Shown piece after piece: positions 24,981 to 33,600 of a stretch of DNA of 46,205 nt; the stretch's first letter is position 1, and each line of letters opens with the position of its first letter. The position numbers were made by a program, and so were the translations under genes. The notes under the pieces were generated by a model that did not search any database, had not been told where the DNA came from, and saw nothing but the letters and a program-made list of their open reading frames with translations. The stretch is from an uncultured Clostridia bacterium (GTDB lineage: Bacteria > Bacillota > Clostridia > Christensenellales > CAG-917): assembly GCA_947589475.1 (NCBI GenBank), contig CANQBO010000016.1, forward strand, positions 1 to 46,205. The letters run 5' to 3'.

Positions 24981-25024
24981 AAAAACGGACAAAGCGACGA
25001 GACATGAGACATGCTCGCCGCTTT
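24981..25024 (-). terminator. Possible terminator of the galactan locus
   Basis: Minus strand: AAAGCGGCGAGCATG, TCT loop, CATGTCTCGTCGCTTT (one mismatch, one bulge), then GTCCG and a run of five T at 24985-24981. It lies ~300 bp after the last gene of the locus. Position and the short spacer before the T-run make this tentative. Confidence 0.45.
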
Positions 25025-25316
25025 GGATAAGGGGGATGATTATGAGTCGTTTATTTAAGATGATCATTTTCGTAGTTTGCGCCGCGCCATCCTCGGCGAG
25101 CGCCGAGGATGAACGCGTCTTTGATTTTTGACATCTTTTGCTTTAAGTTGATATGTTTTTCTTTGGCTGTTTTAAATAGATATGCTTTTCTTCGGCTGTT
25201 TGTTTTGTTGTCTTGCGCTGAACGGCGCCTTTGGCGGCGCCCCCGCCCGAAGGCAGGAGACGCCACTGTTGTTTTGTTTGTCTGTCATGCGCATTTCAGC
25301 TTGTGACAGAGGGTTT
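24986..25316. other. Intergenic stretch downstream of the giant lipoprotein gene
   Basis: No gene seen. Contents: a long imperfect hairpin (24988-25023; next two entries), a perfect 11-bp-arm palindrome CATCCTCGGCG/CGCCGAGGATG (25088-25111), a 29-bp tandem repeat (25149-25206) and a TCTGTCA/TGACAGA stem (25281-25310) just after the stop codon of the 1721-aa protein gene. Confidence 0.6.
25149..25206. repeat. 29-bp imperfect tandem repeat, two copies
   Basis: The unit GATATGTTTTTCTTTGGCTG (25150 on) recurs as GATATGCTTTTCTTCGGCTG (25179 on). The period is not a multiple of three, so it is not a coding repeat. Confidence 0.6.
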
Positions 25317-28300
25317 TTAGCTTACGGCAGCAGTTTGACCGATGTCGATCTTTGTGATGATGTTGTCAGCGGTCAGCGTGAATTTGAACGTCCACTTCCA
25401 AATCGGCTTGCTGGAGGTGTTGGTGGTCATATCCCCGTTGCCCCACCACATGGCGTTGCTGCCTGTCTCTGTCTTCCACTTGCGTTGGTTTCCGCTTTTG
25501 CTTGTGTAGCCTGTGCCGCTGAACTCGATGAGCGCGTGATCGTCGCCGTCATCGCCCGTGTACCAATCAAGTGTGCCATCGGTGAATTCGACAACAAACG
25601 CGATGTTTGTCCACGCTTCTTTGTTTTTTAGGGTTTTGAGGTTGGACTGCCATTCGACGGTAATTGTGGTTTCATCCCAATTGTCCGTATTGGCTTTGGA
25701 CGACACAAAGTACTTGCCGTCTTCAAGCGCGTGGTCTCCTCTGCCCGCGATGTGCACAAACTTGATCAGGTTTTGGCGGCTGAACGAGAGGCTGATGTTG
25801 AGCTTGTCGCCATCCTCGCCGGATACACAGGAATATGTAACAGAAATCTTGTAATAGCCCGCAATGCCGAAGGTGATGTTTCCATCCTCCTCAAACGTAA
25901 TTTTGTTGTCGACATAATAGGGGTTTGTCACCGGGTCGTCGAAATACTTTTGGTCGATGTTGGCTTTGCCAAACGTGCCCTCAATGCCCACAGCGTGGAT
26001 GGAGAAGCGATCATTCACCTTGATGGTGCCTTCGAAATTGTAAATGTAACTGAGTGTATGTGTAGTGGCATTCGTACTAGTTTTTTCGTACTCGAAGGTG
26101 TTGCCCTCTTCCGCCTCGGTATAGGTCTTGTCATTTATGTTGCCGACAAGATAGATGCCGCTTGAAATGACATGGACCAACAATTCGACAGACGTTTCTG
26201 GCTTGTCAGCGAGCGCGACCTTGAACCTGAAATTGCCGGGGGCGGTGAACGTTGCCAAACCTTCGGAAGAAGTTATCGTTGCGCCTTCGCTCAAGGATGT
26301 ATAAGTAAGTTCGCCGCTTGCCGCATACAGATAGGACGCGATGGACATCGTCTTGTCGTCAACGCCGTTGTTGAGGTCGAATTTGAGCGGGTCATCCGCG
26401 CTACCGTGGTCGAACAGGATGTAGTCGACATTCCAAGGAGTGGGTTTGCCGTCGACTTCGCGCCAGGTGCCGTCGATGTACTCGCCAAAGTCATACTCCT
26501 TGCCCGTGGGGTCGGAAGCGTCATAGCAATAAATTTTTACGCTCTTCCAATAAGGAGCATCGCCTGCGGACGGAGTTATAGCATCGAGCAACGCTTTGAG
26601 AGACTCAACGGAGTTTTTGAAGTAGATGATCATCTCGCTGTTCTTAATTGTGCTTGAGATGAAGTTTTTGACGATACTTGTGAGTTCCGCCTTGTACTCA
26701 ACAGTGGACAAGTATTTGCTGGCGAATTGAGTCGCCGGTCCCGTCGTCACGCCTTCGCCGATAATGAGATGGCGCAAGGAATCCGCGAGTTTGCTGGCGG
26801 CAAAGCTTGTGATGCCTTTGGGCATTTCAATGGATCCGACCGAAGCAGTACCGATAAAGTTTTCCCATGTCGTGAGAGTTTCGGGCAAATCAAACTCGGT
26901 GATGGCGGTGTCGGAGAAGGCACTGGCGCCGATCTTTTTCAAGCCATACGGAAGTTCTATTGATGTGAGCGCGGTATACGAGAAAGCGCTAGTACCTATC
27001 TCAGTCAAACCTTCGTGGAGAGTTATAGCCGTGAGTCCGCTGTGTGTGAATACACCGGTGTTTATCTTTGTCAAGCTTGTGGGAAGGGTTATCGATTCGA
27101 GAGAAGAGCAATTTCGGAAAACATAATTGCCCAAAGTTGTGAGACCGCTCTCGGGGAGTTGCACAAAGTTCAATGCTTCGCAATAGCTGAAAGCGTAGTG
27201 CCCTATCGTTGTTGCGGAAGGAATGTACACCTTTTGTAGAGTCTTGTTGGGCGCTTCGTCATCGTTAGTGGAGGATATATATCTGCCTATCTCCGTCAAG
27301 CCTTCGGGGAATTTCAATTCCACAATGCCGCAATCTTGCTTGAACACAATGTCTGTCGATTTGCCGCTCGATTTGCCGATGATGGTGACAGCCTCGCCGT
27401 TGATGGTCTTGGGAATTGCGACTTTTTCAATGCCCTTGCCGTTGTAGGCGGTGATTGCGCCTTCCGCAAACGTCCATGCGGAAAACTCGCATGTGGTGCA
27501 AATGCCGTCCGCAAAGCCCTCGTCATCGGTGGTGTAGGTGTGGGCGACGCCTGTCATCGCTTTTTTGCAAACGGAACAGTTGTGCCAATGCGATGTCTCG
27601 TCTTTCTCGTATGCACCTTCGTCAGGGGTGCACTCCGTCTTTTCGCCCGCAATTTTGCCGCAATCGTCGCAGATGAGCCAATGCTCATGACCGTCGCTTT
27701 CATATTGTTGCTTTGTCGTGACGTGAGGACCTGTGATGCCCGCTCTGGCTCCACAGTCCGCGCAGGTCTGCCAGTGACCCGTCTCGTCGCCGTCAAGTTC
27801 CTCACCGACGCTGTGCCCTGCTTTGGTGCTTTCAAGCTTGTAGTCGCACACGGAGCACTTTTTCCAGTGGTTGTCGGTGTCGTGGTCAAAGACAAAGTCG
27901 TGTCTTGCGCACTCAGGCTCGGTGTCCCAAAGTTGGACTGTGCCGTCCTCGCCATAGTGCCACTTGAGTTCCTTTTGAGCTTTTTCTTCGCCCGGGGTCT
28001 CCTGAGCAAATTCATAAAGCGTGGCAAGCGCAAGCGCGCCGTTGTTTTCGCCGCCCTTTATCGCCGCCGCAAGAGCAGACACCTTGTCCTTGTCGCCTTT
28101 CAAGAAGATGCGGCTCAAATCGTCGGCACCTTCAAATTGTCCGTTTTCAAAGCCCGTAACGCTTTCGGGAAGCACGATACTTGTGAGCGCGGCGCAACCT
28201 TTGAATGCATTCGCGCCGAATTTGCCGCTGTTCAAAGTGAGCGTGGCTTTGCCGAAATCGACATACTGAAGCGCGCTGTCCGCCGCAAAGAGGTCGTCTT

Positions 28301-30482
28301 TGGACGCGTCAAGAGTGACGCCCTCGCCCGCTATGAATTGTTGCAGGTTGGAGATGTAGGAGAGAGCTTGCAGGTCGCCTGTCCCCTCTGTCAATTGCGC
28401 TTTTGTGAGTTCTTCCGCGCCCAAATACGCCTTGACGCCCTTGCCGCCGTTGAAGGAGGCAAACAGTTTGCCGCCCGCGTTGAGCGTGAACAGCGCCTCG
28501 TTGGAAGGCACGGAAACTTGATTGCAATCGGGCAGTGAGATGACTGCACTGCCGATGGTGGGAGTGCCTTCAAACGTCAACTTTGTGACGCCCTTGAAGC
28601 GTATTCTGTTGCTGAGAATGGTCGTGACGGTGGTCGGGATGGTCAGCTCGGTCACTTTTGTCTCGCCCTTGTACAGCTCGACATCGGCATCGCCCCTGCC
28701 GCTTTGATAATAATTGATGTTGCCCGCGAGGTTCAGGAATGCCGCCATGTCTTCAACGACAAGCCTGCCTATGGTGCCGCTCATCTCGTTGTAGCCGACA
28801 TACGCGCTCCACTTTGTGACGCCTGCGGGAATGGTTATGGACGTGAGGTGCATGTATCTCCAATCGCCCTTGACCTCGCCTTCCTCGGTGACGGGAAGCA
28901 CCAAATTTGTGATGTGGTCTTCTCCGACGTACAACTCGACATTGCCCTTGTACGTCTCGTTTTCACCCTGATATTGATAGAAAGGATTGTCTCTTGTATT
29001 CTTAGGCGAAGCGGACAGCGTGACGTTCATCCAGGACTCCAAGGAAGCAAGATGGATGTTCTTTCTGGCACCGTAATTATTTGATGGCAAGGCGAAACTG
29101 CTGTATGATATCGTTGTCAAGCTTGCGGGGAGATACAGATCGTCGATACTGACATGAGTGAAAGCGTCTTTTGCTATGGTCGTGTAGCCTTCGGGGACGA
29201 TGACCTTTTTGTAGGTCGACCCGCTTGAGGCGAGCGTACCTCTTGAAGCGGCACTCGTCTGTACATATCCGACCGTGGTCACTTTTTTGCCTTGATAAAG
29301 TGCGGGCAATGTGATCTCATCGGAGGGCTTTGCGCCGTTGAGATGGGACAATTGCCACTCGTCCTTGCCGTCGATGGCAACAAACGTCCATTTGTTGTCG
29401 TAGTAGCCGCAATCGATGCAGTCCGCGGAGTTGCCCGTGTAATCGTGAGGCTCGTCCGCATAGCCGAGTTCGCAAATCTCGCAGGTGTAGCCGTGGCTGA
29501 CGCCATCGATGTCCTCCGCCTTGGTTTGCTGTGTGGAGTGAGCTTGATGCTCCGTCTCATACTCGCACGTGGCGCAGAACTCATAGTGATTTTCCTTCTT
29601 TTCGTCCTGCTTCCACTCAAGCGAGTGTTGACCTCTCGTGGAGGAGATGGCTTTGCCGCACTCCGTGCACTCCTTGTAGTGACTGTCCGCCGTGGTGGTG
29701 TAAGTCTCTTTGGGGGTGCAGGCACCCGAATTTGTCGTTGCGTCGCAGTCCAAACATACTCTGTAGTGGTTTGCGCCGTCAGACTCCCATTCGTCGAGGT
29801 TGTGCGACTCGGTCACGGTCTCCTTGCACTTTTCGCAGACAAAGGTGTGATGCTCGCCGTCCTTGAGGTCGGTGTACTCGGCGCTCTCAGCCTTTGCGCA
29901 ATCTTCCTTTTCGCCCGCATAGTCGCAGTCCGCGCAGATCTGATGATGTCCGCCCTCCGCGATGTGCTCATAGCTCAAGTCATGCCCTTCCTGCTTTGTG
30001 TGGCCGCAGCCCTCATACGTGCAGGTGAAGGTGTGATGTTCGCCGTCCGCGTCCGCGACCGCTTTTGCGGGATAGGTGTGCTCGGTGGGCGTGGTCGCAT
30101 AGGTGCAACCCTCCTTTGTGCACTCCACCCAGTGACCGTTTTCATCGCTCTTGACGACGGTGGTGTGGTCCTCGGCGTCTTTGATCTTGTGACAGACCTT
30201 GCACTCGAGATAGTGATGCTCGTCGTCATTTTTCAGCTCAAAATCATGAGCTTCCTTTTGGATAGGCTCGCCGCCCTCTACGCACAGGTGCCAGTGATTC
30301 GTATCGTCGCTGTGCCATTCTGTGGCGGAGTCGGGCGTATGAGTCGTGTGCTCTTCGGGTATAGGCTCTTCGGGCGTCTGCGGATCTTTTGCAGGATCGC
30401 ACGCCGCAAGGCATACCGCAAGCACTACCACCAAAAGCAGTGTCAGCAACATGACTGACAGTCTCAGAGAATGTTTTCTCAT
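25317..30482 (-). CDS. Giant surface lipoprotein with Cys/His arrays and BspA-like LRRs (1721 aa)
   Basis: Signal peptide with lipobox LAAC (C28), so probably lipid-anchored outside. Then a Cys/His-rich array (about 45-360; roughly ten units of the type HWxxCxxC), LRR_5/BspA-like repeats (about 365-830; e.g. NAFKGCAALTSIVLPESV), a second Cys/His array (858-1000), more LRR_5 (1005-1300; e.g. YVFRNCSSLESITLPTSL), an Ig-like stretch (~1360-1440), a YLVG module (1441-1570) and a Trp-rich C-terminus (1571-1721). BspA-type repeats bind host or polysaccharide ligands; the exact ligand is unknown. AGGAGGAAG lies before the start. Last gene of the galactan locus, 145 bp after the 1863-aa gene. Confidence 0.9.
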   Translation of the reverse strand: MRKHSLRLSVMLLTLLLVVVLAVCLAACDPAKDPQTPEEPIPEEHTTHTPDSATEWHSDDTNHWHLCVEGGEPIQKEAHDFELKNDDEHHYLECKVCHKIKDAEDHTTVVKSDENGHWVECTKEGCTYATTPTEHTYPAKAVADADGEHHTFTCTYEGCGHTKQEGHDLSYEHIAEGGHHQICADCDYAGEKEDCAKAESAEYTDLKDGEHHTFVCEKCKETVTESHNLDEWESDGANHYRVCLDCDATTNSGACTPKETYTTTADSHYKECTECGKAISSTRGQHSLEWKQDEKKENHYEFCATCEYETEHQAHSTQQTKAEDIDGVSHGYTCEICELGYADEPHDYTGNSADCIDCGYYDNKWTFVAIDGKDEWQLSHLNGAKPSDEITLPALYQGKKVTTVGYVQTSAASRGTLASSGSTYKKVIVPEGYTTIAKDAFTHVSIDDLYLPASLTTISYSSFALPSNNYGARKNIHLASLESWMNVTLSASPKNTRDNPFYQYQGENETYKGNVELYVGEDHITNLVLPVTEEGEVKGDWRYMHLTSITIPAGVTKWSAYVGYNEMSGTIGRLVVEDMAAFLNLAGNINYYQSGRGDADVELYKGETKVTELTIPTTVTTILSNRIRFKGVTKLTFEGTPTIGSAVISLPDCNQVSVPSNEALFTLNAGGKLFASFNGGKGVKAYLGAEELTKAQLTEGTGDLQALSYISNLQQFIAGEGVTLDASKDDLFAADSALQYVDFGKATLTLNSGKFGANAFKGCAALTSIVLPESVTGFENGQFEGADDLSRIFLKGDKDKVSALAAAIKGGENNGALALATLYEFAQETPGEEKAQKELKWHYGEDGTVQLWDTEPECARHDFVFDHDTDNHWKKCSVCDYKLESTKAGHSVGEELDGDETGHWQTCADCGARAGITGPHVTTKQQYESDGHEHWLICDDCGKIAGEKTECTPDEGAYEKDETSHWHNCSVCKKAMTGVAHTYTTDDEGFADGICTTCEFSAWTFAEGAITAYNGKGIEKVAIPKTINGEAVTIIGKSSGKSTDIVFKQDCGIVELKFPEGLTEIGRYISSTNDDEAPNKTLQKVYIPSATTIGHYAFSYCEALNFVQLPESGLTTLGNYVFRNCSSLESITLPTSLTKINTGVFTHSGLTAITLHEGLTEIGTSAFSYTALTSIELPYGLKKIGASAFSDTAITEFDLPETLTTWENFIGTASVGSIEMPKGITSFAASKLADSLRHLIIGEGVTTGPATQFASKYLSTVEYKAELTSIVKNFISSTIKNSEMIIYFKNSVESLKALLDAITPSAGDAPYWKSVKIYCYDASDPTGKEYDFGEYIDGTWREVDGKPTPWNVDYILFDHGSADDPLKFDLNNGVDDKTMSIASYLYAASGELTYTSLSEGATITSSEGLATFTAPGNFRFKVALADKPETSVELLVHVISSGIYLVGNINDKTYTEAEEGNTFEYEKTSTNATTHTLSYIYNFEGTIKVNDRFSIHAVGIEGTFGKANIDQKYFDDPVTNPYYVDNKITFEEDGNITFGIAGYYKISVTYSCVSGEDGDKLNISLSFSRQNLIKFVHIAGRGDHALEDGKYFVSSKANTDNWDETTITVEWQSNLKTLKNKEAWTNIAFVVEFTDGTLDWYTGDDGDDHALIEFSGTGYTSKSGNQRKWKTETGSNAMWWGNGDMTTNTSSKPIWKWTFKFTLTADNIITKIDIGQTAAVS
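27483..27911 (-). repeat. Second Cys/His (HWxxCxxC) repeat array of the 1721-aa protein
   Basis: Encodes residues 858-1000 with about four units: NHWKKCSVC, GHWQTCADC, EHWLICDDC, SHWHNCSVC, then a closing GICTTC. Units are ~30-45 aa apart. Confidence 0.8.
29403..30350 (-). repeat. First Cys/His (HWxxCxxC) repeat array of the 1721-aa protein
   Basis: Encodes residues 45-360 with about ten units, among them HHYLECKVC, GHWVECTKEGC, HHTFTCTYEGC, GHHQICADC, HHTFVCEKC, NHYRVCLDC, SHYKECTEC, NHYEFCATC and GYTCEIC. A His usually follows each CxxC by 8-12 residues, as in a metal site. Confidence 0.85.
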
Positions 30483-30523
30483 ACTTGCTTCCTCCTATTA
30501 TAATGATTTTTTTTGTATATCAA

Positions 30524-30541
30524 GGGATATCGCAATATCCC
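30524..30541. repeat. Intercistronic inverted repeat
   Basis: GGGATAT-CGCA-ATATCCC, perfect 7-bp arms, in the 145-bp gap between the two giant lipoprotein genes. A second stem, CTCCCG/CGGGAG, lies close by (about 30567-30591). Neither is followed by a T-run on the transcribed strand. Confidence 0.55.
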
Positions 30542-30627
30542 ATGTACCACGTGTTGCCCCGCCCTCCCGCCATGTGGCTTGACGGGAGAGTGTCAAACGA
30601 TTTCGCCGTCGGCGGAGCTTTGCACAC

Positions 30628-33600
30628 TCAGCGTTTTTTGTCCTCCGCATACAACGTGACGGGCACAAGGTCGAGAATTTGCGCCGCCGTAGCGGGCTTC
30701 TCATCCCACACGACGGGGTTGCCCTCTTCGTCATAGTGCCACCAACCGCCAAAGTAGATGCCGTAATCATGCCCCGCTTCGGGTTGCGTGTCAGAGTACG
30801 CATACAGGTGCTTGTTGCCCCTGAGATCGGTTATCATGCGGTCGCGCGTGTGCTTGGTGAAGTAGTCGGAGTCCACAAACCTGTTGTTGCCAGACAAGTT
30901 TTCTATCTCATTTTGCGTGCTGCCGATGTAGACCGCCTCGAGATTTCTGCAATCGCCGAAGGTGTTGGGCGTAAAGTAATGGATCTTGCCCCTGAACAGC
31001 ACGGTCTTTAGCGACGTGCAACCTTCAAACGCGCTTACGTTATTCGAGGAGAAATATTCCACGCTTGTGCCGACCACGACGGTTTCAAGCGATGTGCAAC
31101 CGTAAAACGCGCTCATACCGATAAAATGGTAGCTTTCCGGGATGACGATGGACTTCAAGTTGACGCATTGATAGAACGTCGAATTCTCTAGGTTGGGGGA
31201 ATGACCCTTGACATTGTACATCTCGAAGGAGTCGCCCAGCCAACCGCTGAACGAGCCTGTGCCCGTCGAAAGCGACGTGCCCTCGTCCATGGTGTACTTG
31301 GTGTATCCCGTGCCTGCAAAAGCGGATTTGCCCAAAATGATGAACCCGCTATGGAAGTGTATCGCACCGAGAGACTCGCAATACTGGAATGCATAGTCGC
31401 CGATATCGTGGAGCCCTTCGGGCAAGGTGACGCCCGTCAATTGCTTGCAATTGCGGAACAGAGCGTCTGCAATTTCAAAGGTCGGGTCTGCTTCGGCGGC
31501 GTCGACCGCAAACGTCACGGTCTTGAGCAACGGGCAGCCGTCAAACATGTAGGTGGAGCCGATTTGATAGTTGTGCTCGTTGTAGCTATATTGTTTCACG
31601 ACCAAAGGAACTCTGATGCTTTCGAGCGCGCTGCAATAGCGGAACATATACCAACCGTTGTCAGGCTCGATGATGTCGGGCATCTTGACGGATGTCAACG
31701 CTGTGCAGCCTTCAAACACGCTGTTGCCGTACTTTGTGACAGCAGTGACGTCCACCTCTTTGAGATAGGTGTTGTTTGCAAACGCCTTGTTGCCTATCTT
31801 CGTGATGGTGACGCCGTCTATCGTCGCGGGCACGCGCACTTTTTCAAACTCGCCGTTGTATTTGGTGAGGGTGCCCGTCTCTGCGTCGACCTCGAACACC
31901 TTGAAGCCGCATTCTTCGCAGCTGTTTACGGCGCCGTCGAACCAGCCGCCCTCTTCAAACTCGAAGTGGTCCGCAATGCTCTGCTTGCCGCCGCCGCAGA
32001 TGTCGCAGGCAAGATAGTGTTGCTTGCCGTCATGCTTGAGCGTTGTGCCGCGTTGATGCTCTTCTCTGCCTTCCGTATATTCACAGCCGTCGTCCGTGCA
32101 TCTGTACCAGTGAGCCGTGTCGTCCGAAGTAAGCTCGAGGTGATGCTGTGCAATGACGGTCACCGCAAGGTTGGCTGTCACTTCGCCATAAGTTAAGGTG
32201 ATGTTGAAGGTCACATCTTTGTCTTTTTCCGCCTTCAAAACGTTGACGTTGAGAGAGAGTGTTTCCGCGTCGACGCTCACTTTGACATATTGCGCGTAGC
32301 CTTCGTCCACCGCATAGGAGAAACTTGACGCGTCAAGTTTGATCCAGTTGGGGTTGTAGGATATTGCCGCCGTCACGGAGCCGTTTTCGCGAAGCTCCGC
32401 GGTCTTTGTGCCGAGTTTCAGCTCCGCGACGGATTGATCCTTGAAGTTGATTGTCCACTTCGGCGTCGACGCGCTCAAATCAAGCTCGATGATATACACG
32501 CCCGTCTCTTTAACGCGCATGTTGCCCTCGCGCACACTCAAATATGTGGAGGAGTGATAGCAGCCCTGATTGTTGAGATTGGCTGTCTTGATGACGTTTG
32601 CGCCCGTGCTTTCACAGCCGAGATACGCAATTTGGAAGCCGTATTCCTTGCCGCCCACGTTGCCGGACTTGTCCTGCATCGCTCTAAGGCTCCTCTCAAG
32701 CCTGTAGTTCGTCTCGTCCACTTGCTCGAATTTATAGTTGGAATATATGCCCGTGACAGTCCTCTGCGACGGAGGCAACACCGTAAATGTTTGCAAGTCG
32801 CCTATCTCTCCGATGAGATAGAAGCTGTCGCTGTAGAATGTCACTTTGCAGGACGCCTCGACAGAGCTGTCGCCGTTTGCCGTCGCGTAAACCGTGTACG
32901 TGCCGAGCCTTGTCGCCCTGACCTCGCCCTTGATCGCGTCGACCGTGCAATTCGTGCCCGCGCGATATTTCACGCCCTGTATCGTCGCCGCGGAGTCAAC
33001 GCTCGCTTTGACGACTTGCATCCACTCCTCGCCGCCGTTGTTGACATTGAAATAGTAATGCTCTTGTTCAAATGTGACTTTTGTCGGCGGGACCTCTTCG
33101 AAATCGTCGGGCAACAGCGTGATGACTTGCGTCGCAAACAGCTTGTCGAGTTCGAGCGTAAGCGCAAACGAATGCACCTCGGTCACCTCTTTGAGCACCG
33201 TGATGACCGCCGTGAACGTGCGCCATTGATAATCTATATCAAGATAACCTTCATATCCTTCGTCAACGCTCCACTTGAAGTCCTCGTCTTGACGAATGAT
33301 GCCGTTTGGTGTGTAATTGATAAAGATCTTGAATGTGTCGTCCTTGCTCACCTTTACAGAATCGATGTCGATGAGGTCGAGCGACAGCGACGTCGCGCTT
33401 TCTGCGGCATAATTGACGGAGAACTTCGGCTTTTTGCCCGAAAGATCGAGCTTGATGGAGTAGATGCCCGTCACGTCGACTTGCACGTTGTCGTTCTCAT
33501 ATATCCACGACTCGTCGTCGGAGTTGGGGTCGTCATAGTACGCCGCCGTGATGCAGTTGGTCCAGTTGGCGTCCATGCCGAGGAATACGATTTGGAACAC

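Noticed and set aside
27483..30350. CRISPR array in the repeat-rich lipoprotein genes
   Set aside because: The repeats are degenerate, coding, of variable spacing and lie in a continuous reading frame.
29292..30458. Long plus-strand open frames opposite the giant lipoprotein genes
   Set aside because: They mirror the His/Cys/Asp-rich codon pattern of the real minus-strand gene and have no ribosome sites; coding shadows.
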